A DNA stretch of 64,000 bases from an uncultured Porphyromonadaceae bacterium (GTDB lineage: Bacteria > Bacteroidota > Bacteroidia > Bacteroidales > Muribaculaceae). Shown here piece after piece: positions 25,172 to 33,844 of this stretch (positions are counted from its first letter, which is position 1; each line of letters opens with the position of its first letter). A program made the translations under genes and the position numbers. The notes under the pieces are model-generated. The model saw only the letters and a list, made by a program, of their open reading frames with translations, did not search any database and was not told the origin of the DNA. The DNA lies in the NCBI GenBank assembly GCA_946553045.1, contig CAMNRO010000002.1, forward strand, positions 62,001 to 126,000, written 5' to 3'.

Positions 25172-27550
25172 TCAGAAGGGGTAGCCGACGGCGAAGTGGA
25201 AGTTTGCGTCGCGGCTCCATTTGGGGTGGAACAGAGGCCATGCCTCCTGGCCCTGGGCCGGGTTATGGGCCTTGAAGCCGAGGTCGAAGCGGAGGAGGAA
25301 GTAGGTGAAGTCCATGCGCAGGCCTACGCCGTATGCCGCCGCTATCTGCTTGTAGAACTTGTTGAATTTGAACTCGCCTCCGGGCTGGTTCTCGTAGTTG
25401 CGTATTGTCCAGATGTTGCCGGCATCGATAAAGAGCGCACCTTCGAACACCCAGAATAATTTGGCTCGGTATTCGAGGCTCAGGTCGAGGCGTATGTCGC
25501 CGCACTGGTTGATGAAGTCGGTCACGGAGTTGCGGGCGTCGTAAGCTCCGGGTCCGAGGGTGCGCACGCCCCAGCCGCGCACGCTGTTTGCACCGCCTGC
25601 ATAGAAGCGTTTCTCGAAAGGCACCATGCTTGAGTTGCCGTAGGGTACGGCGATTCCGAACCCTACATGGGCCGAAAGGGCGTTTCGGGAGTTGAGGTTG
25701 CGGGTGTAGGTATAGTCGATTTCGCCTTTTACGTACTGGGCATATTGGATGCCGAGGATTTTGTAGACACCGTCGGAACGCTTCTGGCCTACGAGGCTCG
25801 AGATGCCGTAGAGCAGATTGCCGGCGGTCTCGCCCGAAACGCGCAGGCTTGTCACATAGGGCTGTATAGAGAAGGCATTTGTCGTTGCGGTGGCAACCCG
25901 GCGGTTGGTGTGGCTGTAGGTATATCCCAGCCGCATTATGAAGTGGTCTTCATAGCTGTAGCGCAGCAAGGGGTTGCTCGGTGCTATCTGGTCTATGAAA
26001 TTGATAGTTGAGCGCGGCAGGCGCACGTAGTTTATGTCGATGAGGTCGAATGTCTGACGGCGCAGTTCGTCGGCTCTCTGTTGCTGCCACTTCCATTTCC
26101 ATGCGGCACCGGCGATGATGCGGGTGTACTCAGGACGTTCCTGGTAGTTGAACGACACGGCAAATTCTGTGGAAGCCAGAAATTTCTGTTTTATTCTTTT
26201 CGAGAGGAAGGGGCATTCGAACTGTGGGAATGTGATGCCGACTTCGGCCGCATATTCGGTATAGCGCTTGTTGACAAGGCCGTCGACGTTGCCCGACAGG
26301 CTTTCGTACGACGCGCGCAGTTTTGTCGTCAGTGTTTCAGAGCCACGGGCGAGGTTGCGGTGCTGGTATGTCAGCCCGAGGCCGAATCCGAGGTCTCCTT
26401 CGCTGTTGGTGCCTTCGAGTTCGGCTGTAATGCCTTGTTTTTTGTTGCGCGACAGGTGTATGTAGGCATCGAGGAGCCCCGTGGTGCCTTTGCGGCCGGC
26501 GGCTTCCATTTCGATGTTGATGAATTTGACAATCGACAGCCTTCCGAGAGCTTCGTAGGTGCGTTCGATGGCGCGGGCGCTGTATTCGCTGCCCGGTTCG
26601 ATATAGCACATGTCGTCGAGCAGCTGAGGCCTGAGGTAGCAGTCGTCGCCATAGACGAAAGCCTTTCCGTGATATTCTACCGTGTCCTTGAGATTGCCGA
26701 GGCCGCCTTCTCCTTCAACGAGAAAGACAACTCTGTTGAACTCATAGCGGTGATGACCCGGGTCTACGGCAAGAAGGCTGTCGGCGAGAGCTCCGAGTCT
26801 GGTGCGCGAGCCTTGGCCCGATTCCGAGCGTCGGGCTGATGGCGAGCGCAGATTGAGAGTCAGGGCTACATCTTTGCTTCCGGCTACAGTGTCGGCGGTG
26901 TAATTTATGAATTCGCGGTTAAACTCGAAATATCCGGCATTGCGCAGTATGGTGGCGATACGGGTGCGCTCATTGTCGAGCATCGTGCGGTCGAGCGGCA
27001 TTCCGGCATGTATGTCGGCCACAGAAGTATCGGCAAGCACGATATGGCGCACCGCAGGGTCGTCGATGTTATAGTCGATAGAGCTTATGCGGTGTGGCTT
27101 GCCTGCATCTATCAGAAATCTCACTTCGACGCGCTTTTTCTCAGGCCGGAGGATTGTGTCGGCCGAGACGGAGGCATCGAGGTAGCCACGGTTGACAATG
27201 GCCTGTTCCAGCTGACGGCGGGAGGCTTCGGTAAGTTCGGAATCGTAGATTACCGGCGCTTGTCCGACGCGGCGGAGCCAGCGGTTGTACCAGCGGGTGG
27301 TGTCGGCTCCTGAAAGATTGTAGGTGGCCAGCTGCAGCTTGGCGAATCCGAGCACTTTGTGGTTCGGGGCCTGCCGCAGGAAGTTGACGAGTTCTTCGGT
27401 GTTGAGCTGGCCGTCTGTGTCGACGGTCTCTATCTTGACTTTGTCGAGAAGATACTCTCCCTGCGGCACATGCTTGACCGGGCTGCAGGACACAGCCAGA
27501 CCAAGAAGCGGCAGAAGAATCCGGAACAATAATGATTTTTGCCCCTTCAT
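25172..27550 (-). CDS. TamL-like BamA/TamA-family outer-membrane lipoprotein
   Basis: A 792-residue outer-membrane protein. The lipoprotein signal (LLFRILLPLLGLAVSC, lipidated Cys) is the mark of the Bacteroidetes TamL variant of TamA. POTRA-like repeats occupy about residues 25-330 (KVKIETVDTDGQLNTEELVNFLRQ; RVEVRFLIDAGKPHRISSIDY), followed by a 16-strand Omp85 barrel with the typical AGGANSVRGWGVRTLGPG segment and a terminal FHFAVGYPF. It probably helps insert or export outer-membrane proteins, in other species together with TamB; no tamB is next to it here. The open frame extends 79 codons upstream into the histidine kinase gene; the lipobox fixes the start at 27550. Confidence 0.9.
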   Translation of the reverse strand: MKGQKSLLFRILLPLLGLAVSCSPVKHVPQGEYLLDKVKIETVDTDGQLNTEELVNFLRQAPNHKVLGFAKLQLATYNLSGADTTRWYNRWLRRVGQAPVIYDSELTEASRRQLEQAIVNRGYLDASVSADTILRPEKKRVEVRFLIDAGKPHRISSIDYNIDDPAVRHIVLADTSVADIHAGMPLDRTMLDNERTRIATILRNAGYFEFNREFINYTADTVAGSKDVALTLNLRSPSARRSESGQGSRTRLGALADSLLAVDPGHHRYEFNRVVFLVEGEGGLGNLKDTVEYHGKAFVYGDDCYLRPQLLDDMCYIEPGSEYSARAIERTYEALGRLSIVKFINIEMEAAGRKGTTGLLDAYIHLSRNKKQGITAELEGTNSEGDLGFGLGLTYQHRNLARGSETLTTKLRASYESLSGNVDGLVNKRYTEYAAEVGITFPQFECPFLSKRIKQKFLASTEFAVSFNYQERPEYTRIIAGAAWKWKWQQQRADELRRQTFDLIDINYVRLPRSTINFIDQIAPSNPLLRYSYEDHFIMRLGYTYSHTNRRVATATTNAFSIQPYVTSLRVSGETAGNLLYGISSLVGQKRSDGVYKILGIQYAQYVKGEIDYTYTRNLNSRNALSAHVGFGIAVPYGNSSMVPFEKRFYAGGANSVRGWGVRTLGPGAYDARNSVTDFINQCGDIRLDLSLEYRAKLFWVFEGALFIDAGNIWTIRNYENQPGGEFKFNKFYKQIAAAYGVGLRMDFTYFLLRFDLGFKAHNPAQGQEAWPLFHPKWSRDANFHFAVGYPF

Positions 27551-27551
27551 G

Positions 27552-29666
27552 CTATCCTTTTGTCGGAATGGTGAGTACGAAGCGGGCTCCGGCCTTGTAT
27601 TTCGGGTCGGCTTTGAGTGTGCCCTTGAATAGATTCGCGATAAGACGCGATATGTAGAGACCGAGACCGCAGCCCGAAATAGAGTGGTCGAGGCGCTTGA
27701 AACGCTCGAAGATGGCTTCTTCCTGTCCGTCGGGAATGCCCTGGCCCTCATCGGTGACGGTAAACGAAATCTGCCCGGCGTTTTCATCGTAATGGTAGTC
27801 GAGGCTTATGAGGCCTTTGTCGGAAAATTTGACGGCGTTGGTGAGCAGATTGGTCAGAATCTGGCCTACGCGCTGGCCGTCGGTCTCGATAGTCACCTCG
27901 TCGCCGCATTCGGGTCTGAATACGAAGTCGATGCCCTCTTTGTCGGGGCGTCCGCATTCGAAAACACTGTCGATGGCAATCCTGCAGATGTCGTTTATCG
28001 AGGCCGGATGGATTTCGAGCGACATCTGTCCGTTTTCAAGAGTGTCGGTGTCGAGAACGTCGTTTACGAGTCTCATCACGAGTCGCACGTTGAGATTGAT
28101 GATAGAGGCGAAGCGGTCGAGGTAGGCATGCTGGCTTTCGGGAATGCAGTCGGCTATGAGCTGTGCATATTCCGAAATGGCAGCGAGAGGAACCTTTACT
28201 TCGTGGCTCATGTTGTTGATGAATTCGGTCTTTTTGCGGTCGGCGGCGCGTGCCTTGTCGCGCAGCATGGTCAGTTCGTCGCGTATTTCCTTGAGTTCGT
28301 CGCGTTCTTTTCGGAGAGCGTCGTTTGAGTGGCTGAGACGAGTCGCGAGTTTGCGGTTTCTGCGATTCTGTCTGAAAAGCATTATTGAGAGCACCGTCAG
28401 GATTATGATGGCACATAGTCCGATTGCAATCAATGTGGATTTTGCCTTGAGTGCCATTCGGTGGCTGTCGGCCTGAAGACGCGAGTTGCGCTCGAGCAGG
28501 TCGTTGAGGTCGTATATGAGTCTAAGTTCGCGCGACCGTTCTTCCCGCTTGCGCTCAAGCCGTTTGTCGAATTCATCGTCGAGCTTCAGCGAGGTGGCCA
28601 GAAGTGTTTCGTTGTCGTTGGTCTTGGCAGCGGCCTCTTTGAGCATTTTCAGAAGTGAAAGTCTGATAGGGGCATGGATAGGTTCGTCTATCTGCCTTTT
28701 GAGCATCGTTTTTGCCCTCTGGTAGTCGCCTTTGGACATTGCGTAGTAAATTGCAGCCCGTTCGTTCTTTTCCAGGTCGTAGGCAATATTGTGGTTGATG
28801 TCGGCCAGACGCAGTATTTTGCTGTAAAGGTTCTCGACTTCGTCGTCGCTGAGTATCGGATAGCAGCCCAGCATGCGTCGGTACACGCTGTAGCGATATA
28901 CGGGTGCGTTGTAGAAATGTCGTCCGTGTTCCTCATAGTTTGCTTCGAGGCTGTCGAGTTCATGGAGCATGCGCATGTCTGTTTCGAAGACTCGCTTGTA
29001 GTTTCCGTTTTCAAAGAATATGGGCGAGGCCCTGTTGTAAACCAGCCTCCTGACGGCTCCGTCGGGGAGGTTCATCGTTTCAATCTGCTTGTTCAGGCGC
29101 TCGATGTATCGTTCGAGCAGTTCTCCGCGGGTTTCCTTGCCAAGATAGCGACATACGGCGTAGAGAAGTATGGCTCGTTCGTAGGTGTCTGAGGCGGGCT
29201 CGTTTGAAAAGCGGCGCACATACTCCAGAAGGAGCTCGTTGTCGTCTTCATTCTGCTCGTTGTACAGCAGATTGTCGATACGGAGCATGTCGACGAACAA
29301 TTGTGTCGATTTTTTTTCGGGAGAATCCTTTATGTTGTCAAGTTCGTTTTTGACATATGACAGGGTCGAGTCGTTCTTCCATTCAAGATTGGCGATATGG
29401 CGGAGCATGTCGAGGCTGGCCGGTATGTCGTTGGCCTGCCGTGCCGTATGATATAGTTGCTTCGCTATTTCATTGCGTCTGGGGCCATATGTCATGTCGA
29501 ACAGGGCATATAGCGGCTGTATGCTGTCGTGTGCGCTTGCTGCTATCGACAGCTGGCCCAGGAGGCTGTCGGCGGTTGCCGTCCGCATGTCGGCCGCTGT
29601 CGCGCCCGCGCAGGCGTAAAACAATAGAAATAAAGCGGCGGCTAAGCGCGATATATTGTTTGGCAT
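27552..29666 (-). CDS. Membrane sensor histidine kinase with periplasmic helical-repeat domain
   Basis: A 704-residue hybrid-type sensor without a receiver domain. The signal peptide (residues 1-24) is followed by a periplasmic region of about 370 residues rich in TPR-like helix pairs, a transmembrane helix (TLIAIGLCAIIILTVLSIMLF, about 413-433), a coiled coil (KERDELKEIRDELTMLRDKA) and HisKA/HATPase. The phospho-acceptor is H488 in NNMSHEVKVPL; the N box is LTNLLTNAVKFSDKG, G1 DEGQGIPDG, G2 GCGLGLYISR. No response regulator is adjacent, so the partner is elsewhere. It ends one base before the TamL-like gene and is probably transcribed with it. Confidence 0.9.
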   Translation of the reverse strand: MPNNISRLAAALFLLFYACAGATAADMRTATADSLLGQLSIAASAHDSIQPLYALFDMTYGPRRNEIAKQLYHTARQANDIPASLDMLRHIANLEWKNDSTLSYVKNELDNIKDSPEKKSTQLFVDMLRIDNLLYNEQNEDDNELLLEYVRRFSNEPASDTYERAILLYAVCRYLGKETRGELLERYIERLNKQIETMNLPDGAVRRLVYNRASPIFFENGNYKRVFETDMRMLHELDSLEANYEEHGRHFYNAPVYRYSVYRRMLGCYPILSDDEVENLYSKILRLADINHNIAYDLEKNERAAIYYAMSKGDYQRAKTMLKRQIDEPIHAPIRLSLLKMLKEAAAKTNDNETLLATSLKLDDEFDKRLERKREERSRELRLIYDLNDLLERNSRLQADSHRMALKAKSTLIAIGLCAIIILTVLSIMLFRQNRRNRKLATRLSHSNDALRKERDELKEIRDELTMLRDKARAADRKKTEFINNMSHEVKVPLAAISEYAQLIADCIPESQHAYLDRFASIINLNVRLVMRLVNDVLDTDTLENGQMSLEIHPASINDICRIAIDSVFECGRPDKEGIDFVFRPECGDEVTIETDGQRVGQILTNLLTNAVKFSDKGLISLDYHYDENAGQISFTVTDEGQGIPDGQEEAIFERFKRLDHSISGCGLGLYISRLIANLFKGTLKADPKYKAGARFVLTIPTKG

Positions 29667-29766
29667 GTTGAGTCTGTTGGTTTATCGGCGGCGAACAGGT
29701 GCTTTTTCGCCGACATGTTCTGCAAAAGTACATAAAATAGTGCAGAAGTGGTGTGGAAAAGGGCAT

Positions 29767-29805
29767 AAAAAAAGGCCTTACGCATTTCAACAACGTGTAA
29801 AGACC
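29767..29805 (-). terminator. Terminator of the candidate ncRNA
   Basis: Minus-strand hairpin GGTCTTTACACG...CGTAAGGCC (29774-29805, with a G-U pair and a bulge), followed by seven T residues (complement of 29767-29773). It stops transcription before the histidine kinase gene, which starts 101 bp further on. Confidence 0.75.
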
Positions 29806-30027
29806 TAAGCCATTAGGCGGTTTGTGATTCAAGTAGGATCCGAAAGAGCAAGTATCGGAAGCTCTTGTCGGTGTCCTGTGTAGTGATTATATCATACTTA
29901 CTTACTTTGTTCACACCTTTTACCGCGCGTTCCGACTGTCATCGCGACGTTGGTGCATTGCGGTCGCCTTAAGCTTAGATATTGAAATACATTGTAAATA
30001 AAGGTCCAAGACAAAGGCAGGTGTTTG
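29767..30027 (-). ncRNA. Candidate structured non-coding RNA (about 260 nt)
   Basis: A minus-strand unit in the hom-histidine kinase gap with its own promoter and terminator but no convincing ORF. The closing stem pairs CTAAGC and AGGCG (29973-29978, 29965-29969) with CGCCT and GCTTAG (29815-29819, 29805-29810). Inside are three arms: 29922-29964 (ACCGC/GCGGT), 29870-29917 (GGTGT/ACACC) and 29840-29871 (CCGACAAGAGC with GCTCTTTCGG). The 3' end is a hairpin with seven U (29767-29805). I see no tmRNA, RNase P or SRP signature. A 6S-like RNA is possible by length but not shown. Confidence 0.55.
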
Positions 30028-30033
30028 TACATG

Positions 30034-30065
30034 CAAAGTTAAAAACTTTTTTTCATTTTCCCAAA
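30034..30065 (-). promoter_or_regulatory. Promoter of the candidate ncRNA
   Basis: Minus-strand TTTG (30062-30065), 20-nt spacer, TAACTTTG (30034-30041): an exact match to the Bacteroidetes consensus. It is located directly after the hom stop codon. The expected start is near 30027. Confidence 0.75.
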
Positions 30066-30073
30066 AAATTTTA

Positions 30074-31282
30074 TCAGTCGAGGTCGAGGAAGAAGCGCGG
30101 TATGTTGCAGAGAAAAACCGACGGGTCGTCGAGAATGGCCTTGTTGGCCCTCAGGGAAGCAAGCGATATGTTGCCGACGGTGTAGCAGCCGTCGCCCGAA
30201 AGATAGCGCTCGGTTATTTTCTCGAATTTTATGCCGTCGGGCAGTTCGGGCCCGGGGTGGCGCAGATATACGCGTAGGGTGACGTCGTCGGTATAGACGG
30301 GGCGCCCCGAATAGCTCATTTTTTTGTATTCGTAGCGGTAGTCGTGGTGCCGGGCGGTGACATCGCTGAGTATTGAGGAGGCTGTCGGCAGGCTTCCGGC
30401 GCCTTTGCCGAACATGAACTGGCGGTCGTAGCATTCGCCGCGTATTACGACGCCGTTGTATTCGTCGTCAACGCTGTATATGTATTTTCCCGGTGCTACG
30501 AATTCGGGCATTACAAAGAGTGTGAAGCGTCCTTCGTCGAGTTTCACCACCTGGGCCACGAGTTTTATCTTCACTCCTTTTTCGCGGGCATAGCGGATAT
30601 CGAAGTCGGAGATTGTTGCGATTCCATAGGCGAAGACGTCTTCGGGCTTCACATAGACGCCAAGGGCGTGTATGGTGATTATGACAAGTTTGAAGAGCGA
30701 GTCGAAACCTTTGATGTCGAAGCTGGGGTCGGCTTCTGCAAAACCGAGGCGCTGGGCTTTGGCGAGAGCGTCGGCATAGTTCTCGCCGTGGTCGAAGACG
30801 CGCGAGAGGATATAGTTCGACGAGCCGTTGAGTATGCCTTTCACTTCGAGCAGGAGGTCGTTGTCGTAATATTCCTCGAGGTTGCGAATCACAGGAATCG
30901 AGCCGCATGCCGAGGCGTCGTAGAGGAGGGCGGTGTTGTTGGCGCGCTGGAGTTCTATCAGTTCGGGCAGGTGGCGCGCTATCATGGCCTTGTTGCCGCT
31001 TACGACCGGTATCCCGCGGCGCAGGGCTTCTGTGACGATGGCATATGAGGCTTCGGCATTGTCTACTACTTCGACAATGAGGTCTATGCAGGGGTCGTCG
31101 AGAATGTCGGCGGCTTTGTCGGTGAGCATGCCTTCAGGGAGCTCTATCGCACGTTTTTTTGCGAGCGAGTGCACACATATGCGTCGTATTGCGGCGTGTG
31201 CGTTGCGGGCGCTCCCGAGTACTTTGTAGATGCCTGTTCCGACTGTGCCGAATCCGAAAAGGCCTATGTTGAGTTCTTTCAT
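30074..31282 (-). CDS. hom: Homoserine dehydrogenase
   Basis: A 402-residue monofunctional enzyme that reduces aspartate 4-semialdehyde to homoserine with NAD(P)H, the branch to methionine and threonine. The N-terminal Rossmann motif LNIGLFGFGTVGTGIYKVL, VVSGNKAMIARHLPEL, the catalytic-domain signature LEVKGILNGSSNYILSRVFDHGENYADALAKAQRLGFAEADPSFDIKGFDS (Lys and Asp of the active site) and GKGAGSLPTASSILSDV are clear. There is no fused aspartate kinase. It is third in the metY-metX-hom series, 5 bp after metX, so it supplies the substrate for the genes before it. Confidence 0.95.
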   Translation of the reverse strand: MKELNIGLFGFGTVGTGIYKVLGSARNAHAAIRRICVHSLAKKRAIELPEGMLTDKAADILDDPCIDLIVEVVDNAEASYAIVTEALRRGIPVVSGNKAMIARHLPELIELQRANNTALLYDASACGSIPVIRNLEEYYDNDLLLEVKGILNGSSNYILSRVFDHGENYADALAKAQRLGFAEADPSFDIKGFDSLFKLVIITIHALGVYVKPEDVFAYGIATISDFDIRYAREKGVKIKLVAQVVKLDEGRFTLFVMPEFVAPGKYIYSVDDEYNGVVIRGECYDRQFMFGKGAGSLPTASSILSDVTARHHDYRYEYKKMSYSGRPVYTDDVTLRVYLRHPGPELPDGIKFEKITERYLSGDGCYTVGNISLASLRANKAILDDPSVFLCNIPRFFLDLD

Positions 31283-31287
31283 AATTT

Positions 31288-32307
31288 TTATTTTACAGGG
31301 TTTGCAAGGATTGCATTGAGCTGGTCGTGCTCGACAAGGAAACCGTCGTGGCCGAAAGCAGATTCTATTTCGCGGTATTCGGCGTTTGGCAGCATTTCGG
31401 CGAGAGCCTGCATTTCGGGCGGTGTGAAGACAATGTCGGTGCTGATGCCTACGACGAGCGCTGGCATGTCGAGGCGGCCGAGGGCTGTCCGCAGGCCGCC
31501 GCGTCCTCGGCCTGCGTCGTGTGTGTCGAAGGCGTCGAGAATCTTCACATAAGAGTAAACGTTGAACCGGCGGCTAAGTTTAGAGCCCTGGTAGCGCTGA
31601 TAGGAGCATGCGCGGTGAGAACGCACGGGTGCGTCGTCATCGGCGTCGGGCGTCTGCTGGGTGCGGTTGTAGCCCTCGGGGCCGCGGTATGTGAGCAGGC
31701 CTATCGCCCTGGCTGCCTCGAGTCCTGCCGAGGCGGCATCGGGGCGGCGTTCGCCGTAGGTGCGGTCGGCGAATATTGCCATGCGCTGGGTCTCGTCGAC
31801 GGCTATGCACCATGGCGAGGCTTTTGCGGCTGTCGCTATCAGCACGAGGCGCCCGAAGCGCTCCGGCTCTTCGACAGCCCACTCGATAGCCTGGAAGCCG
31901 CCTACGGAACTGCCGACGAGGGTGTCTATGTGCCCGAGGCCGAGATGGTCTGCCAGAAGAGAGTGTGCCCTGGCCATGTCGCGGATAGTAAGGTCGGGGA
32001 AGTCGGCGTAGTATGGCTCGCCGGTCTCGGGATTTATGCTTGCCGGGCCGGTGGAGCCGTAGCATGAGCCGATTATGTTGGCGCAGACGGTGAAATAGTG
32101 CGCGGGGTCGAGAAAACCGCCATCGACGACCGTGCCGGGCCACCAGTCGGCAACGTCGCTGTTGGCTGTCAGTGCATGGCAGACCCAGACGGCGTTGTCG
32201 GCTTCGGGGCGGTGCGTGCCGAATGTGTGGTAGGCTATTTCGAGTCCGTGGAGCACGCCCCCGCTTTCGAGGTGGAAGTCGCCTTCGTATCGGTATGTTT
32301 TCAGCAT
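31288..32307 (-). CDS. metX: Homoserine O-acetyltransferase
   Basis: A 339-residue alpha/beta hydrolase-fold enzyme that transfers acetyl from acetyl-CoA to homoserine. The catalytic Ser is in the nucleophile elbow LVGSSVGGFQAIEW (about residue 135), with Asp in GISTDIVFTPPE and His in SAFGHDGFLVEHD near the C-terminus. Other signatures are CHALTANSDVADWW and NIIGSCYGSTGPASINP. The start at 32307 overlaps the metY stop by 7 bp; a longer reading frame upstream is not protein-like. Substrate acetyl versus succinyl cannot be settled from motifs alone, but the pairing with metY favours acetyl. Confidence 0.94.
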   Translation of the reverse strand: MLKTYRYEGDFHLESGGVLHGLEIAYHTFGTHRPEADNAVWVCHALTANSDVADWWPGTVVDGGFLDPAHYFTVCANIIGSCYGSTGPASINPETGEPYYADFPDLTIRDMARAHSLLADHLGLGHIDTLVGSSVGGFQAIEWAVEEPERFGRLVLIATAAKASPWCIAVDETQRMAIFADRTYGERRPDAASAGLEAARAIGLLTYRGPEGYNRTQQTPDADDDAPVRSHRACSYQRYQGSKLSRRFNVYSYVKILDAFDTHDAGRGRGGLRTALGRLDMPALVVGISTDIVFTPPEMQALAEMLPNAEYREIESAFGHDGFLVEHDQLNAILANPVK

Positions 32308-33593
32308 AGTCCGGCAGCGTGGAAGGCTTGTTGGAAATCGGCGATAATATCGGCGGGGTCTTCGAGTCCGGCCGATATGCGCAGGAGTGTCGGGGTCACT
32401 CCGGCTTTCTCGAGGTCGGCTGCGGAGAGCTGCTTGTGTGTGGTCGAGGCCGGGTGTGTCACGACGGTTATTGAATCGCCTATCATGGTCATATGGGCGG
32501 CAAGTTTCAGCGCTTCGACGAATTTGACGGTGCTTTCGAGCGAGCCCTTGAGTTCGGCGTTGAGCACGGCGCCCCCGCCGAAGCGGAAGTATTTTTCGGC
32601 ATTGGCGTGCCAGGGGTGGTCTTCGAAGCCGACATATGCCACGCGCTCGACAGCCTCGCTGTCGCGCAGGAATTCGGCAAGACGGCGTGTGGCCTCTACC
32701 TGATGGCGCACGCGCAGCGAGAGTGTCTCGAGGCCTATCATCATCAGATAGCTGTCGAAGGCCGAGGGGCATGTGCCGAGGTCGCGCAGGCCGTCGACAC
32801 GGCATTTGGCGATGAAGGCGGCGTTTCCGAAGGCGTCGCACAGATTCAGGCCGTGGTAGCCTTCCGACGGGCCGTCGATTTCAGGGAATCGTCCGTTGCG
32901 CCAGTTGAAGTTTCCTCCGTCGACAATTATTCCTCCCATGGCTGTGCCGTGGCCGTTGATCCATTTGGTTGCGGAGTCTACTATTATGTTGGCGCCCCAT
33001 TCAAAGGGGTTGCAGAGGTAGCCGCAGGCGCCGAAGGTGTTGTCGACGATGAATGGAACGCCCTTTCCGGCTGCCGCGGCTGCTATTGCGGCGAGGTCGG
33101 GCACGGCGCAGGTGGGGTTGCCCATGCTTTCGGCGAAAACGGCGCGTGTACGGTCGTCGATAAGTGCACCGATGGCTTCGGCAGAGGCTTCGGCGGCTAT
33201 TTTCACTTCTACACCCAGGCGGGGCAGAGTGTGGCGGAAGAGGTTGTAGGTGCCTCCGTAGAGGAACGGCGATGCTACTATGTTGTCGCCCTTGGACGCG
33301 AGCATGGTCACGGCTACGAGAGTTGCTGCCATGCCGGAAGATGTCGCCACGGCGCCGACTCCGCCGTAGAGTGCTGCCACGCGTTCTTCGTAGGCCGAGT
33401 TAGTGGGATTCTGCAGTCGTGTGTAGATGTTTCCGGGCTGGCTGAGCTCGAAGAGGTCGGCTGCATACTCGCATGTGGGGAAGCGGTAGGCGGCTGTGGG
33501 ATAGATGGCGTTTCCGCGCGAGCATGTGGCGTCGTCGCGGTTGAGGCCGGCGTGAATCTGGCGGGTTTCGAATCCGAGTTTGCTGTAGTCCAT
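32301..33593 (-). CDS. metY: O-acetylhomoserine aminocarboxypropyltransferase
   Basis: A 430-residue PLP enzyme of the Cys/Met-metabolism family that makes homocysteine directly from O-acetylhomoserine and sulfide. Visible are the phosphate-binding [17 protein letters not shown] and ATSSGMAAT segments, the cofactor-carboxylate region [16 protein letters not shown], and the Schiff-base Lys in [14 protein letters not shown] (about residue 205). The C-terminal [11 protein letters not shown] and [15 protein letters not shown] are typical. It is first of metY-metX-hom and is preceded by a promoter, a Met-rich leader ORF and a terminator hairpin, so it is probably regulated by attenuation. Confidence 0.94.
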   Translation of the reverse strand: MDYSKLGFETRQIHAGLNRDDATCSRGNAIYPTAAYRFPTCEYAADLFELSQPGNIYTRLQNPTNSAYEERVAALYGGVGAVATSSGMAATLVAVTMLASKGDNIVASPFLYGGTYNLFRHTLPRLGVEVKIAAEASAEAIGALIDDRTRAVFAESMGNPTCAVPDLAAIAAAAAGKGVPFIVDNTFGACGYLCNPFEWGANIIVDSATKWINGHGTAMGGIIVDGGNFNWRNGRFPEIDGPSEGYHGLNLCDAFGNAAFIAKCRVDGLRDLGTCPSAFDSYLMMIGLETLSLRVRHQVEATRRLAEFLRDSEAVERVAYVGFEDHPWHANAEKYFRFGGGAVLNAELKGSLESTVKFVEALKLAAHMTMIGDSITVVTHPASTTHKQLSAADLEKAGVTPTLLRISAGLEDPADIIADFQQAFHAAGLC

Positions 33594-33620
33594 ATGAGTG
33601 TTTTTTTGTTTGATTACGTT

Positions 33621-33656
33621 AAAAAAAGAACCGACGCCCTTTTGAGGTGTCGGTTC
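33621..33656 (-). terminator. Attenuator terminator of the metY leader
   Basis: Minus-strand GAACCGAC (33649-33656) pairs with GTCGGTTC (33628-33635), extended past one mismatch by two G-C pairs, around an A-rich loop; seven T follow (33621-33627). It sits in the leader, 27 nt before the metY ATG, so it would stop transcription before the operon. Its 5' arm can pair instead with GTGTCGGT at 33694-33701. Confidence 0.85.
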
Positions 33657-33778
33657 GCTGTTATTTATGTTGCTGGGTTAAGGCATATGCGTTACCGACA
33701 CGGTGGAAATTCCATCATGCACATGACCATAGCCATCATTTCCATACCTGCAGGCATGGGCTTCGTGGCTGTGTTGGT
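33647..33778 (-). promoter_or_regulatory. Anti-terminator and protector pairing segments of the met leader
   Basis: Segment 2, GTGTCGGT (33694-33701), overlaps the last two codons and first stop base of the leader ORF. It is exactly complementary to ACCGACAC (33647-33654), which is the 5' arm of the terminator (segment 3). Segment 1, ACCAACAC (33771-33778, codons 6-8), can pair with segment 2 at seven of eight positions. This gives mutually exclusive 1:2, 2:3 and 3:4 pairings. Confidence 0.75.
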
Positions 33779-33793
33779 GTATGCGTATTTCAT
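33692..33793 (-). CDS. Methionine-rich leader peptide (33 aa)
   Basis: A 33-codon ORF, ATG at 33793 and TAA at 33692. The peptide opens MKYAYTNTATKPMPAG, then EMMAMVMCMMEFPPCR follows the Met at position 17. Nine of 33 residues are Met, and positions 17, 19, 20, 22, 24, 26 and 27 are Met, seven in eleven. The peptide has no signal sequence or other feature suggesting a function of its own. It lies 14 nt after the predicted transcription start and before a terminator in front of metY. The layout is that of amino-acid-operon leader peptides (trp, his, ilv), here with Met as the sensed residue. Confidence 0.85.
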   Translation of the reverse strand: MKYAYTNTATKPMPAGMEMMAMVMCMMEFPPCR

Positions 33794-33813
33794 AATTTTG
33801 TCGGTTTCTGCTG

Positions 33814-33844
33814 CAAAAGTACACAAAATCCTTTTCAGTGCAAA
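33814..33844 (-). promoter_or_regulatory. Promoter of the met leader and metY-metX-hom
   Basis: Minus-strand TTTG (33841-33844), 19-nt spacer, TACTTTTG (33814-33821): an exact match to the Bacteroidetes consensus. The expected start is near 33807, so the leader RNA before metY would be about 214 nt long. Confidence 0.75.

Noticed and set aside
27551..27787. Upstream extension of the TamL-like protein
   Set aside because: The extra 79 residues overlap the histidine kinase gene in another frame and would bury the lipoprotein signal.
29805..29978. Assignment of the ncRNA as 6S RNA, tmRNA or RNase P
   Set aside because: tmRNA and RNase P signatures are absent. The size is compatible with 6S RNA, but the pairing I can see looks branched rather than rod-like, so I left it unnamed.
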